Counted from the first letter of the stretch, positions 46,005 to 54,640 are shown. The stretch: DNA of 64,000 bases from Clostridia bacterium (GCA_017621495.1 JAGATB010000030.1:1-64000), one strand, 5' to 3'. Numbers and translations are program-made. The notes: generated by a model from the letters alone, not told the origin.

Positions 46005-46496
46005 TCAATACCCAAACTTACCGTCCAAAGAATCGTCATTTTCTATCCATTCATTTACATCTATAACCTTAAATTCATCTTCATTTAAACGCACCACCAC
46101 CTGTGCTATGCCTGCGTTTATAATCATCCTCTTACACATGGCGCAGGAGCTGGCATTCTTCACTATTTCCTTGGTTACGTAATCCTTGCCCACCAGGTAC
46201 ATGGTGGCGCCAAGCATTTCCTTACGGGAGGCGCTTATGATAGCATTTGCTTCGCTGTGAACTGAGCGGCAGAGCTCGTAGCGTTCGCCTCTGGGTATGC
46301 CCAGCTTTTCTCTCTGGCAATAGCCCAAATCCATGCAATTCTTCCTGCCTCTGGGGGCACCGGTATAACCGGAAGATATGATTTCATCATTATTTACGAT
46401 TATAGCACCGTAATTACGTCTCAGGCAAGTGCCTCTCTCCAGCACTGTTTCTGCAATATCAAGATAGTAATTGTGTTTATCTCTTCTTTGGTTCAT
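46005..46496 (-). CDS. dCMP deaminase family protein
   Basis: A 163-residue zinc-dependent deaminase with the catalytic HxE motif in SVHSEANAI and the zinc cysteines in SCAMCKRMI. RRNYGAIIVNNDEIISSGYTGAPRG near the N-terminus is typical of dCMP deaminase/ComEB proteins. It converts dCMP to dUMP for thymidylate synthesis. Its ATG overlaps the recN stop by 4 bases with GGAGGAGAAAGT inside recN, so it is the last gene of nadK-argR-recN-this gene. Confidence 0.93.
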   Translation of the reverse strand: MNQRRDKHNYYLDIAETVLERGTCLRRNYGAIIVNNDEIISSGYTGAPRGRKNCMDLGYCQREKLGIPRGERYELCRSVHSEANAIISASRKEMLGATMYLVGKDYVTKEIVKNASSCAMCKRMIINAGIAQVVVRLNEDEFKVIDVNEWIENDDSLDGKFGY

Positions 46497-48193
46497 TTAC
46501 TTTCTCCTCCGTGGGATTTAAATTCATCTGCCAGGCGTATCAGCTCACCTGCATTTGTCTCTGCGGCATCGGTTACCGATGCACCGCCGAGAGTTCTTGC
46601 TATCTCTCTGATGCGTTCATCTATATCAAGCAACCTTACGGTTGTCTTGGTTCTTTCGTTGACCGTGTGTTTTTCTATAAGATAGTGGGCATCCGCCATA
46701 GCCGCAATCTGCGGCAGATGGGTAATACATACCACTTGTGAGTACCTTGCTGTTCGCCAGAGCTTTTCGCCTATACGCTGAGCGGCAAGTCCGCTCACTC
46801 CCGTGTCCACCTCATCAAATATGAGCAGGGACACATTGTCGCATCCGGCAAGCACACCCTTTATGGCAAGCATTATTCGTGAGAGCTCTCCACCCGACGC
46901 TATCTCGGCAAGCGGCTTCATACCCTCACCGGCGTTGGTGCATATGAGAAATTCCACATCATCTGCACCGTCGGATTTAAAACCCGCCTCTTTGAAAGAA
47001 GCTTCAAATCTAACATTGGGCATACACAACTCGCTTAAGGATTCCATGACAGCAGCAGAGAGTGTATCAGCATACTTCTTCCTTAGCTCTGTAAGCTTCT
47101 TAGCGGCGCAGTCTCTTTGCGGTGTCAGGGCTTCCAATGCTCTATACAACTCCTCAAGACGTTCACCGCTTGAGTTGATGCCGTCAAGCTCCTCCTCCAT
47201 TTCATCTCTTTTTTGCAATATAAGCTCTATGGTGGAGCCATATTTCATCTTTAAGGTCTGTATATCCTCCAGGCGGCTTTCTATATCATCAAGCTCTCCG
47301 CCGGTGGACTCTACATCGTCACAGTAGCTTTTTAAAAATCTGGCATTCTCACTTATGACATCACTTGCATCACTGAGCTGTGAATATGCTTCCTCTATAG
47401 ATTTGTCATATCTCGTAAGAGGCTCTATTGCCTTGATGGCAGTCCACAGTGCATCATAAGCACTCTGACCTATATCGCCCCCCTCGTAGAGTGATACATA
47501 TGCCTTAGAGGTGCCTGCGGCTATTTTATAGGCATTCTCCAGTACGGTCTTGCGTTCTTCCAGTTCCTCATCCTCACCTACCGATATGCCGGACATATCT
47601 ATTTCCTCTATCTGAAACTTAAGTAATTCTGCTCTTTTGGCGGCATCCTTTTCATTGGTGTCGGCGTCATCTATCGCTTTTTTCACACGGTTGTATTCCG
47701 AATATACTTTATAATACTCCTCCTTGGCATCGGCAATCTCCTGTGCACCGTAGCTGTCCAGAAAACGTATATGGGTTTTCTTTGACAACAGGCTCGTGTT
47801 GTCGTGCTGACCGTGTATGGTTATAAGGCGTTCACCCGCCATTTTAAGCATGGCAAGAGTTACCGGCACACCGTTTATACGGACACTGCCCTTGCCGTCC
47901 GAAGATATCTCTCTGGATATGAGCAGTTCATCCTCTATATCAAGCCCCACCAGCTCACTAAGCTCCGAAGCCTCCTCGCAGGTGAGGTCAAACATGCCGT
48001 CTACTCGTGCCTTGGTCTCTCCGTTTCGTATGATATTCTTCTGTGCGCGTTCTCCCTTCAGGAGGTTAAGCGAATCTATGATTATGGACTTTCCGGCACC
48101 GGTCTCACCGGTGAGAATATTGAATCCCTCCGAAAAATCTATACTCACATTTTCTATAACAGCTATATTTTTAATAGACAGTGCTTTAAGCAT
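46493..48193 (-). CDS. recN: DNA repair protein RecN
   Basis: The 566-residue SMC-like ATPase starts with LKALSIKNIAVIENV and carries Walker A GETGAGKS (residues 29-36). Long coiled-coil arms lie near residues 150-370, and the signature motif in EIASGGELSRIMLA and Walker B LIFDEVDTGVSG follow. It acts early in double-strand break repair. It is the third gene of the nadK operon, 11 bases after argR, with GAGGTAAAC upstream. Confidence 0.98.
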   Translation of the reverse strand: MLKALSIKNIAVIENVSIDFSEGFNILTGETGAGKSIIIDSLNLLKGERAQKNIIRNGETKARVDGMFDLTCEEASELSELVGLDIEDELLISREISSDGKGSVRINGVPVTLAMLKMAGERLITIHGQHDNTSLLSKKTHIRFLDSYGAQEIADAKEEYYKVYSEYNRVKKAIDDADTNEKDAAKRAELLKFQIEEIDMSGISVGEDEELEERKTVLENAYKIAAGTSKAYVSLYEGGDIGQSAYDALWTAIKAIEPLTRYDKSIEEAYSQLSDASDVISENARFLKSYCDDVESTGGELDDIESRLEDIQTLKMKYGSTIELILQKRDEMEEELDGINSSGERLEELYRALEALTPQRDCAAKKLTELRKKYADTLSAAVMESLSELCMPNVRFEASFKEAGFKSDGADDVEFLICTNAGEGMKPLAEIASGGELSRIMLAIKGVLAGCDNVSLLIFDEVDTGVSGLAAQRIGEKLWRTARYSQVVCITHLPQIAAMADAHYLIEKHTVNERTKTTVRLLDIDERIREIARTLGGASVTDAAETNAGELIRLADEFKSHGGESK

Positions 48194-48204
48194 ACAAGTT
48201 TACC

Positions 48205-48657
48205 TCAACCAATATATTTTTTAAGCTTAGACGCCAGCAGCTTGGCGTTCTTTTCGGAACGCACTACTATCATAACGGTGTCATCGCCGGCGATAGAACC
48301 CACAATCTCCTCATTAACAAGGGAATCCAGTGCAAATGCAACCGCCTGAGCCGCACCGGTTATAGTCCTCAGCACCACTATATTCATGGCGTAATCTGCG
48401 TTTATGAGGCACTCACCCATAACCTTTCTCAGCTTTTTGTTTATGTCGGTATCGGTATCCTTGGAAGCTGTATACTTATATGTGCCGTCTTTAAGCACCA
48501 CCTTCATAATGCGCAGTTCCTGCAAATCTCTGGAGGTAGTAGCCTGAGTGACATCAAAGCCCTCGGCTATAAGCAGGTTGGTAAGGTCGGTCTGTGTGGA
48601 CACTATCCTTGAGCCTATAAGCTCCAGAATTTTCTTTTGTCTGTCTGATTTAGTCAT
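48205..48657 (-). CDS. argR: Arginine repressor ArgR
   Basis: A 150-residue repressor with an N-terminal winged-helix domain (MTKSDRQKKILELI, SRDLQELRIMKV) and a C-terminal hexamerisation domain (ITGAAQAVAFALDSL, IAGDDTVMIVVR) that binds arginine. GAAGGAGAAGAGAA before the ATG at 48657 excludes the longer frame to 48714. It overlaps the nadK stop by 8 bases. It controls arginine metabolism genes and may control its own promoter through the half-sites at 49503-49549. Confidence 0.96.
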   Translation of the reverse strand: MTKSDRQKKILELIGSRIVSTQTDLTNLLIAEGFDVTQATTSRDLQELRIMKVVLKDGTYKYTASKDTDTDINKKLRKVMGECLINADYAMNIVVLRTITGAAQAVAFALDSLVNEEIVGSIAGDDTVMIVVRSEKNAKLLASKLKKYIG

Positions 48658-49489
48658 TTCTCTTCTCCTTCGTAATGTTCTTAAGTGACAATACCTCATA
48701 CAGGCTCCTGTCATGAACCTTTATCAGCGAAGTTCTCTTGTCACCGGCTTTGATTTCTATAACATCCTCACTGTCAATTTCAAATCCCTGTTGACCATCT
48801 GTGGTGAGCATGGACTTTCTGGAGAAATTATCCCTGAGGCAAACCCTCACCGTCTTATCTGCAGGCACTACCAACGAAGTTGAAAAACCGGTATGAGGGC
48901 ATATAGGGGTAATAACAGCCACATCGTTTAAAACCGTATCTATTATGGGGCCGCCGGCACTGAGGTTGTATCCCGTACTGCCGGTAGGCGTGGCAAATAT
49001 CAATCCGTCACCATCATAATGCCCTGCAAAGCTGTCTCCTACATAAACATCGGTCGCTATAATCCGACGTACCGATGAACAGGAAATCACAAAGTCATTT
49101 AACGCAGTCTGGGTTTTCACTACACTGCCGTTACGTATAACCGATGCCTCCAGCATAAGCCTGTGCTCCACGCGGTATTCACCGGCCAGAAGCTTATCTA
49201 TGGCATAATCCGCTTCGGACTTCTCTACCTCAGCAAGGAATCCCAGATTTCCAAGATTAATGCCGAGTATGGGTACATTCAGCTCTGCTGCCTGGGATGC
49301 ACAAGCAAGTATGGTACCGTCTCCTCCCAGGACTATGGCTGTGTCGGCGCCCTCCAGTGCTGTGGCTATATCATCCGACACGGTGGCAAGCTTTATACTG
49401 CATTTACTTTCCAACCTGTTTATTATTCTGTTTGTATATGTAAGGTATTTGTCTTTATCCTTATTTGTGATTATGGAAATATTTTTCAC
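48650..49489 (-). CDS. nadK: NAD kinase
   Basis: A 279-residue ATP-NAD kinase with VLGGDGTIL, the conserved NE-type region ALNDFVISCSS, and GDGLIFATPTGSTGYNLSAGGP. It phosphorylates NAD to NADP in the cytosol. The start is uncertain: GTG at 49489 is best spaced from GAGGTG, while GTG 49498 and TTG 49495 are also possible. It is the first gene of the nadK-argR-recN-dCMP deaminase operon. Confidence 0.93.
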   Translation of the reverse strand: MKNISIITNKDKDKYLTYTNRIINRLESKCSIKLATVSDDIATALEGADTAIVLGGDGTILACASQAAELNVPILGINLGNLGFLAEVEKSEADYAIDKLLAGEYRVEHRLMLEASVIRNGSVVKTQTALNDFVISCSSVRRIIATDVYVGDSFAGHYDGDGLIFATPTGSTGYNLSAGGPIIDTVLNDVAVITPICPHTGFSTSLVVPADKTVRVCLRDNFSRKSMLTTDGQQGFEIDSEDVIEIKAGDKRTSLIKVHDRSLYEVLSLKNITKEKRND

Positions 49490-49502
49490 ACACAACACCT
49501 CA

Positions 49503-49549
49503 TTGCATAAAAGTCCTTTTTTGTATAATTATACACTCCTTTTATGCAA
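49503..49549. promoter_or_regulatory. Split ARG-box-like inverted repeat at the nadK-argR promoter
   Basis: TTGCATAAAAG (49503-49513) and CTTTTATGCAA (49539-49549) are perfect inverted copies, 25 bases apart, flanking the -10 box. TGCATAAAA matches half of the Gram-positive ARG box AWTGCATRWWYATGCAWT. ArgR could bind the pair and loop or block the promoter of its own operon. A complete 18-bp ARG box is not present. Confidence 0.55.
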
Positions 49550-49556
49550 AAGTCAA
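49528..49556 (-). promoter_or_regulatory. Sigma-A promoter of the nadK operon
   Basis: On the minus strand TTGACT (49551-49556) and the perfect TATAAT (49528-49533) are 17 bases apart, about 39 bases before the nadK start. The ARG-box-like half-sites overlap the spacer and the transcribed leader. Confidence 0.85.
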
Positions 49557-49605
49557 TTTATTGTTGATTTAATTTTAAAATTCTGTTCTTTTTTCAAATT
49601 AAGTG

Positions 49606-49634
49606 TTGATTTTTGTATAAATTAGTGATATCAT
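49606..49634 (+). promoter_or_regulatory. Promoter of the MFS gene
   Basis: TTGATT (49606-49611) and TATCAT (49629-49634) are separated by 17 bases, about 40 bases before the ATG. The sequence is AT-rich, so the match is moderate. Confidence 0.6.
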
Positions 49635-49673
49635 ATACGGGATTTTATAAAAAAAGAAAGGCTGAATATTATC

Positions 49674-50861
49674 ATGAAGCTTACATACAAACATACTAAA
49701 AGAGCATGCTATATGGCATATATTACGGGTGCACTGATAAATAACTTTGCCACACTTTTGTATCTGACGTTTCAGACCGCATACGGCATTACACTGTCAC
49801 AGGTGGGCTTCCTCATGGGGCTCAACTTTGCCGTTCAGATTATGGTGGATTTACTGGGAGCTCACTACTGTGAACGCATAGGCTACAGAAAGTGTATAGT
49901 AGGAGCTCATTTCTTTGCAGCGGCGGGGCTCGTGCTTATGGCTGTGCTCACATCTGTAATGCCCAATAAATTCGCCGCACTTATAATATCCGTTACCACA
50001 TATGCTATAGGCAGCGGACTTCTGGAAGTATTGGTAAGTCCTATTACAGAAGCTCTGCCAAGTGAACGCAAATCAGCAAACATGAGTCTGCTGCATTCCT
50101 TCTACTGCTGGGGTTCGGTGCTGGTAGTAGGCTTGTCAATACTGTTTTTCTCACTTTTCGGCACAGAAAACTGGCAGATACTCTCCTGCCTGTGGGCATT
50201 GCTGCCGTTTGTTACTATGTTTATATTCATGTTTGTGCCCATAAATACTCTGAAATCCGAAAAATCAAGCATGAAAAGTATGTTTGCTTCCAAGACATTT
50301 ATTATATTTATGATTTTGATGGCTTGCTCCGGTGCCGGTGAGATTGCCATGGCGCAATGGGCATCATTTTTTGCGGAGTCCGGTCTTAAGGTGTCAAAAA
50401 CCGTGGGAGACCTTTTGGGGCCGTGCCTTTTCGCTGTATTTATGGGCATAGGCAGAGTGCTCTACCCCATGCTCTCCGGCAAAATCAAGCTGGCTCGCTA
50501 TCTGACACTCAGCTCTGCAGGCTGCGTGATTACCTACCTTATAGCATCACTGAGCTCCAATGCATATATATCGCTTATGGGGTGTGCCTTTACCGGATTT
50601 TTCATAGCTGTAGCATGGCCGGGCGTGTTGAGCCTTGCCTCCAAGCACAATCCCACAGGCGGTACGGTAATGTTTGCTATACTGGCACTGTCGGGAGATA
50701 TTGGATGTACCTTGGGACCTCAGATAGTGGTATTGGGTGCCAATAAGATGAATATACTATCGTCTCCCATACATTCGGGGCTTCTGCTTTCGGCGGCATT
50801 TCCGGTGATAATGATTGTTTGTTTAAGTTTACTTAAAAGAAGAAAACACTCCCGGGGATAA
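49674..50861 (+). CDS. MFS transporter, FucP/YfkF-like
   Basis: A 395-residue protein with twelve predicted helices. The N-terminal half has TLSQVGFLMGLNFAVQIMVDLLG-type spacing with GYRKCIVGAHFF, and SAGCVITYLIASLSS and PTGGTVMFAILALSGDIGCTLGP lie in the second half. It looks like a sugar or drug MFS of the fucose permease-like branch; the substrate is unknown. It stands alone with its own promoter and a terminator that overlaps the end of the gene. Confidence 0.85.
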   Translation: MKLTYKHTKRACYMAYITGALINNFATLLYLTFQTAYGITLSQVGFLMGLNFAVQIMVDLLGAHYCERIGYRKCIVGAHFFAAAGLVLMAVLTSVMPNKFAALIISVTTYAIGSGLLEVLVSPITEALPSERKSANMSLLHSFYCWGSVLVVGLSILFFSLFGTENWQILSCLWALLPFVTMFIFMFVPINTLKSEKSSMKSMFASKTFIIFMILMACSGAGEIAMAQWASFFAESGLKVSKTVGDLLGPCLFAVFMGIGRVLYPMLSGKIKLARYLTLSSAGCVITYLIASLSSNAYISLMGCAFTGFFIAVAWPGVLSLASKHNPTGGTVMFAILALSGDIGCTLGPQIVVLGANKMNILSSPIHSGLLLSAAFPVIMIVCLSLLKRRKHSRG

Positions 50862-50880
50862 TTTGTCCTTGGGGAGTGTT
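50845..50880 (+). terminator. Terminator overlapping the end of the MFS gene
   Basis: AACACTCCC (50845-50853) pairs with GGGAGTGTT (50872-50880); the MFS stop codon lies within the loop side. A short T-stretch follows. It separates the rightward MFS gene from the leftward genes beyond. Confidence 0.7.
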
Positions 50881-50940
50881 TGATAATATTATCTTGCGTA
50901 TTTACTTAAAAGCAATATATAATTTATAGATTTGATAACA

Positions 50941-51735
50941 CTATTTTGAGTTTATAGTCTTAAGTTCCTTTAAAATTTTTTCTTCACAGCGCATAAACTC
51001 GCCATTATCGAAGTCGTTGTCATAAATGGTTCCCGTTTCATCTATCCATCTGAATAACATGTCATCCTGGAAATAAAAACGGTGTTCCTTTTCGTCGTCA
51101 AAAATAAAAGCAAAATATAATTTGTTATCATCAAAATAATAATATCGTGTATAGCTGCTTTTTTCGTCCGGCAAGACATCTATCCTGACAGGCTCTGATT
51201 TATCATTATGGTACTGCGTAATTCTATCATCTGTCTGCACTGCAAACAAGCTATCGAGGTTATTTTGAGTTTTGTAGTACAAATCCCTTATATCCTGAAC
51301 TTTGCCCTCAACATCACTTACAGCTTCTCTGCCGGCGCTTGTGTTGGAGCCTTTTTTATGCTTTAATTCTTTTTGCTTTTTTATTTGCTTATTAATTTTA
51401 TAATTGCTTTTGCGGACTACTTTAGTATCATCTTTTTCATCTGCTGTCTCAGACTCATTGCTCATATCAACATTATGATTATGCACTATGATACTTCCGC
51501 CAACAACAGCAAAAATCAATACTGCACATAACACTACGCTTAAAATAATTATAATCACAGACTTTGAGTCTTTCTTATCTTTATTATATCTATCATTTGG
51601 CATATAATCCGGAGTAGCATCCGCAGTTTCAAACTCAAAATAATCATTGACCGGATACACGGCGGTTTTCTCTTCACCGCAATTGGTACAAACATTACCT
51701 TGATTTAAAGTTTCACAATTTGGACATTTCCACAT
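50941..51735 (-). CDS. Zinc-ribbon membrane protein of unknown function
   Basis: A 264-residue protein that begins with a zinc ribbon (MWKCPNCE, then VCTNCGEE), followed by a membrane helix near residues 60-90 (VIIIILSVVLCAVLIFAVVGG). A Lys-rich linker and a C-terminal extracytoplasmic domain with YYYFDDNKLYFAF and FYFQDDMLFRW complete it. The C-terminal part resembles small periplasmic-facing sensor domains, but I cannot name it. The ATG at 51735 starts the zinc ribbon directly. Upstream frames exist but lack support. Confidence 0.65.
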   Translation of the reverse strand: MWKCPNCETLNQGNVCTNCGEEKTAVYPVNDYFEFETADATPDYMPNDRYNKDKKDSKSVIIIILSVVLCAVLIFAVVGGSIIVHNHNVDMSNESETADEKDDTKVVRKSNYKINKQIKKQKELKHKKGSNTSAGREAVSDVEGKVQDIRDLYYKTQNNLDSLFAVQTDDRITQYHNDKSEPVRIDVLPDEKSSYTRYYYFDDNKLYFAFIFDDEKEHRFYFQDDMLFRWIDETGTIYDNDFDNGEFMRCEEKILKELKTINSK

Positions 51736-51836
51736 TTTAAAATTCCAACCTTTCATTATCGAGATAAACCGTGATTGTGTCATCTGCCGATACGAAGAAA
51801 ACGCAGAGGATTAGAGATAATATTAAGTGTCTTGAT

Positions 51837-52109
51837 TTATATAGTTTCGTAGTGTGACCACATAGATATTATTTTAACTGTTTTTATATCCTCAAACACT
51901 TCATAAACAAGCCTGTGTTGAATATTGATTCTTCTGGAATATAATCCATTTAAATTTCCCAGAAGCTTTTCATACGGTGGTGGAGTTTTAAAAGGATGTT
52001 CCCTTATGACTTCTATGAGTGATTTCGCCTTATTATCAAGGTGTGAAGATTTAAGCTTATGAATATCTTTTTGTGCGTATTTTGTGTATATAATCTTATA
52101 TCCTACCAT
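51837..52109 (-). CDS. yoeB: YoeB/Txe-family toxin
   Basis: A 90-residue RelE-fold ribonuclease toxin. Typical YoeB sequence: LIEVIREHPFKTPPPYEKLLGNLNGLYSRRINIQHRLVYEV and SMWSHYETI at the C-terminus. YoeB cuts mRNA on the ribosome. The gene overlaps the YefM gene by 7 bases and is held inactive by it. Confidence 0.94.
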   Translation of the reverse strand: MVGYKIIYTKYAQKDIHKLKSSHLDNKAKSLIEVIREHPFKTPPPYEKLLGNLNGLYSRRINIQHRLVYEVFEDIKTVKIISMWSHYETI

Positions 52110-52351
52110 TGAACATCATCCTCTCGGATGCACTCTTCAATTGGTACTTTCATACCGGAATGTATCTTGGCATAAAGCTCAGGATTGCTGTAAATTTCAA
52201 AAGTTGCCATAACATTATTATAATCTTCTTCACTCATTAAAACAGCATTACCCTCTTTAGTACTTATGTTTATTGGTTCGTTGAATTTTATGGTTTGTTC
52301 AAGCATTGAAAAGATATTCTTCCTGAAATTTGTTGCGTTTGTGTTAGTCAT
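52103..52351 (-). CDS. yefM: YefM-family antitoxin
   Basis: An 82-residue YefM-like antitoxin (TNATNFRKNIFSMLEQTIKFNEPINI, SEEDYNNVMATFEIY). It binds YoeB and, with it, represses its own promoter. The promoter and TGTACA operator at 52366-52400 fit this role closely. GGGGGTTGTAAT precedes the ATG. Confidence 0.93.
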   Translation of the reverse strand: MTNTNATNFRKNIFSMLEQTIKFNEPINISTKEGNAVLMSEEDYNNVMATFEIYSNPELYAKIHSGMKVPIEECIREDDVQW

Positions 52352-52365
52352 ATTACAACCCCCTC

Positions 52366-52400
52366 ATGTACATTATAGCGTACATTTGACTTTTTGTCAA
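52366..52400 (-). promoter_or_regulatory. yefM-yoeB promoter with TGTACA operator
   Basis: TTGACA (52395-52400) and TATAAT (52372-52377) are both perfect and 17 bases apart on the minus strand. The inverted repeat ATGTAC (52366-52371) and GTACAT (52380-52385) frames the -10 box and includes the TGTACA core known from the yefM operator of E. coli. Toxin-antitoxin binding there would occlude RNA polymerase. Confidence 0.85.
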
Positions 52401-52427
52401 TGCTAATTATTATTTTCTCGTTTTTGG

Positions 52428-52700
52428 TTACTTATATTCAAATGTAATATTCTGATTTTCTCGGGATACTCGTGTGAAAATCTGTTTTATTTGCCGTATA
52501 TAGTTCTGAATTTCTTCACTCAAATCTTCAATTCCAACCACAGTAACCCGTAATTCGTAATCACAATAACAGTCCAGGCTGTCCCACAACGCTGAGAGGT
52601 TTTCACCACAATTTTGGGGCAATTTAAATTTTGTTTTTATTTCTTGGTATATGTCGCTGATGTTTTTACATTTATGGAAGTTTAATTGGATTTGTTTCAT
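52428..52700 (-). CDS. Barstar-family ribonuclease inhibitor (orphan)
   Basis: A 90-residue barstar-like protein with the characteristic FKLPQNCGENLSALWDSLD segment that inhibits barnase. C and D residues at the inhibitory face are visible. No barnase or other ribonuclease toxin lies near, so it is either an orphan immunity gene or its toxin was lost. It is leftward, between the YefM/YoeB pair and the scaffold locus. Confidence 0.85.
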   Translation of the reverse strand: MKQIQLNFHKCKNISDIYQEIKTKFKLPQNCGENLSALWDSLDCYCDYELRVTVVGIEDLSEEIQNYIRQIKQIFTRVSRENQNITFEYK

Positions 52701-52795
52701 TGGTATTCACCTGAGTAATTGATTTGATAATACTATTGTAGCACAGTGTTTGCGATAAATCAATTGTATAAATAGAAATTTCAAACAACGTCAAA

Positions 52796-52822
52796 ACGAG
52801 GAGAACTTTTGGTTCTCCCCGT
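52796..52822 (-). terminator. Terminator after the SLH fragment
   Basis: GGAGAAC (52800-52806) pairs with GTTCTCC (52812-52818) around a short loop, with a TTTTG run following on the minus strand. It ends the leftward surface-protein transcript. Confidence 0.75.
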
Positions 52823-52853
52823 AGGTTATTTTGTGTTATGTATTTCAAACTTT

Positions 52854-53417
52854 TTATTCATTATTACTTTCGATTAATCTCTGAAGTATAGCGGCGGTTT
52901 CGGCCCTTGTAGCACAATCTCTCGGATTGATTGTATTCTCGCTTTTGCCATTTACAAGTCCACTGCCAATTGCATACTTCATAGAATCAACGGCATATTC
53001 AGATACTTCATTATAATCAACAAATGAAAGAACATCGCTGTTTTCTGCTACATTTGTATCATAGCCTTTATACTTTGCGTATCTGTAAATGATTGCTGCC
53101 ATTTGCTCTCTTGTAATATTAACCTCAGGTGCAAACATGTTTCGTGAGAACCCTTTTACAATTTCATTGGTTTGTGCCCACGCTGTCGCCTTTTCATAAT
53201 ATGTGCCGGACTCAACATCATCAAATAAGTTGTCAGTGCTTATATCAGGTTCGCCCTCAATGCGATATAGAACAGTTACAAGCATTGCTCTTGTAAGATT
53301 ATTATTGGGTGCAAACTCATTTTCTGATATACCATTCATAAATTTGTTTTCAACAGCATACTTAACATTCTCATAGAACCAATCATCTAAAGTTACATCC
53401 TTGAATGAAAGACTTGC
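52854..53417 (-). pseudogene. SLH domain fragment, detached C-terminus of the cohesin protein
   Basis: From 53417 the frame reads ASLSFKDVTLDDWFYENVKY and continues into three SLH repeats (NGISENEFAPNNNLTR, VKGFSRNMFAPEVNITR, VNGKSENTINPRDCATR). The first SLH repeat begins before the first ATG (53339), and the frame is closed by TAA at 53418-53420 without any start codon. It must have belonged to the upstream gene, which ends at 53438 in another frame. A stop or frameshift therefore separates a cohesin scaffold from its wall anchor. A programmed frameshift is an alternative. Confidence 0.8.
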
Positions 53418-53437
53418 TTAAATTGCAAGCCCCTATT

Positions 53438-54640
53438 TTATGGCAATATAACAGATTTTGATTTACACATAGGCTCAAAATTTTCTTTCCACCACATTAT
53501 TTTCACCGTATCTCCCTTTTGAGGAAAATCAAATGCAACATCAAAGCTCTCCAACGGCAAGTAAGTTTTAACTTGTTTTAGTATATTGTTATCATCATAT
53601 ATTGCAGCATATATCTTTCCTGTACCGATGTCACCCGTCAAATTAATATTCAAATCACTACTTAATGCTATAGAATTTTGTTCTATATCGATTACTTCTA
53701 TCTTTCCATCTGAATATGTAAGACCCAAGGATTCAAAATTCTCATTATAATTGACATTGTTGCCATCAACATAATTTCCGTTTCTACCTTTGTAATAATC
53801 AACTGTAATCGAATATAAACCTGAATTTTTAGCAATAATTTCAAAAGTCAAAGTTGCCAAAGTTCCATTAAAAGTAGTATTAGTTGCACTATCCCAACTC
53901 ATATTATACGGGTTAACCGTGAATGTCTGTGCTTTTGTAAATGTTGCACCAACACCTTGACCTGCTACAACATTTGTCAATGTCAAAGCAGTTTCATCAT
54001 ATCCTATTTCAATTCCAAGGCTTGAAAAACCTGTATTATTTTCAAGTATAACAGGAATTTCAACGGTATCACCCTTCTTACCTGTTGCACTTCCTACGGT
54101 AACAGATGGTTTTTCTGCAACAGGTTCATCATTGCCTATTACAGTTACTTTACCGCTTACATAAGCAAGTCCCAAAGGCTCAAAATTTTCGTCATAATTT
54201 ACATTGTTACCGTCAATATAATTTCCGTTTCTACCCTTGTAATAATCAATGATAACAGGGTAGTCACCGTTTGCCTTTGCAATTATTTCAAAGGTGAGTG
54301 TTACAAGCGTTCCATTAAAAGTTGTATTGCTTGCACTGTCCCAACTCATATTATATGGGTTAATTGTAAACATCTGTGCTTTTGTAAATGTCGCCCCTGT
54401 ACTTGAACTCGCCACAACATTTGTCAATGTCAAAGCTGTTTCATCATATCCTATTTCAATTCCAAGACTTGAAAAACCTGCATTATTTTCAAGTATAACA
54501 GGAATTTCAACACTTTCACCCGTTTTGCCTATAGCATTTCCGACCGTGACTATGGGTGCAGTTTCAGCAAAAGCTGAAACTGTGCATAGACTCATTATAA
54601 TTACAACAAGAGTTAAAAATGATATAAATTTCATTTGCAT
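53438..54640 (-). CDS. Secreted protein with two tandem cohesin domains
   Basis: A 400-residue exported protein. The signal peptide (MKFISFLTLVVIIMSLCTV) is followed by two nearly identical cohesin domains of about 140 residues. They share ILENNxGFSSLGIEIGYDETALTLTNVV, NPYNMSWDSAxNTTFNGTL and YYKGRNGNYxDGNNVNYxENFE. A beta-domain ends in the phrase CKSKSVILP, typical of clostridial surface proteins before an SLH region. Cohesins bind dockerins; the neighbour at 54652-57255 has one. GGAGG supports the ATG at 54640, with 54634 as alternative. The DNA repeats are close to identical, inviting recombination. Confidence 0.85.
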   Translation of the reverse strand: MQMKFISFLTLVVIIMSLCTVSAFAETAPIVTVGNAIGKTGESVEIPVILENNAGFSSLGIEIGYDETALTLTNVVASSSTGATFTKAQMFTINPYNMSWDSASNTTFNGTLVTLTFEIIAKANGDYPVIIDYYKGRNGNYIDGNNVNYDENFEPLGLAYVSGKVTVIGNDEPVAEKPSVTVGSATGKKGDTVEIPVILENNTGFSSLGIEIGYDETALTLTNVVAGQGVGATFTKAQTFTVNPYNMSWDSATNTTFNGTLATLTFEIIAKNSGLYSITVDYYKGRNGNYVDGNNVNYNENFESLGLTYSDGKIEVIDIEQNSIALSSDLNINLTGDIGTGKIYAAIYDDNNILKQVKTYLPLESFDVAFDFPQKGDTVKIMWWKENFEPMCKSKSVILP

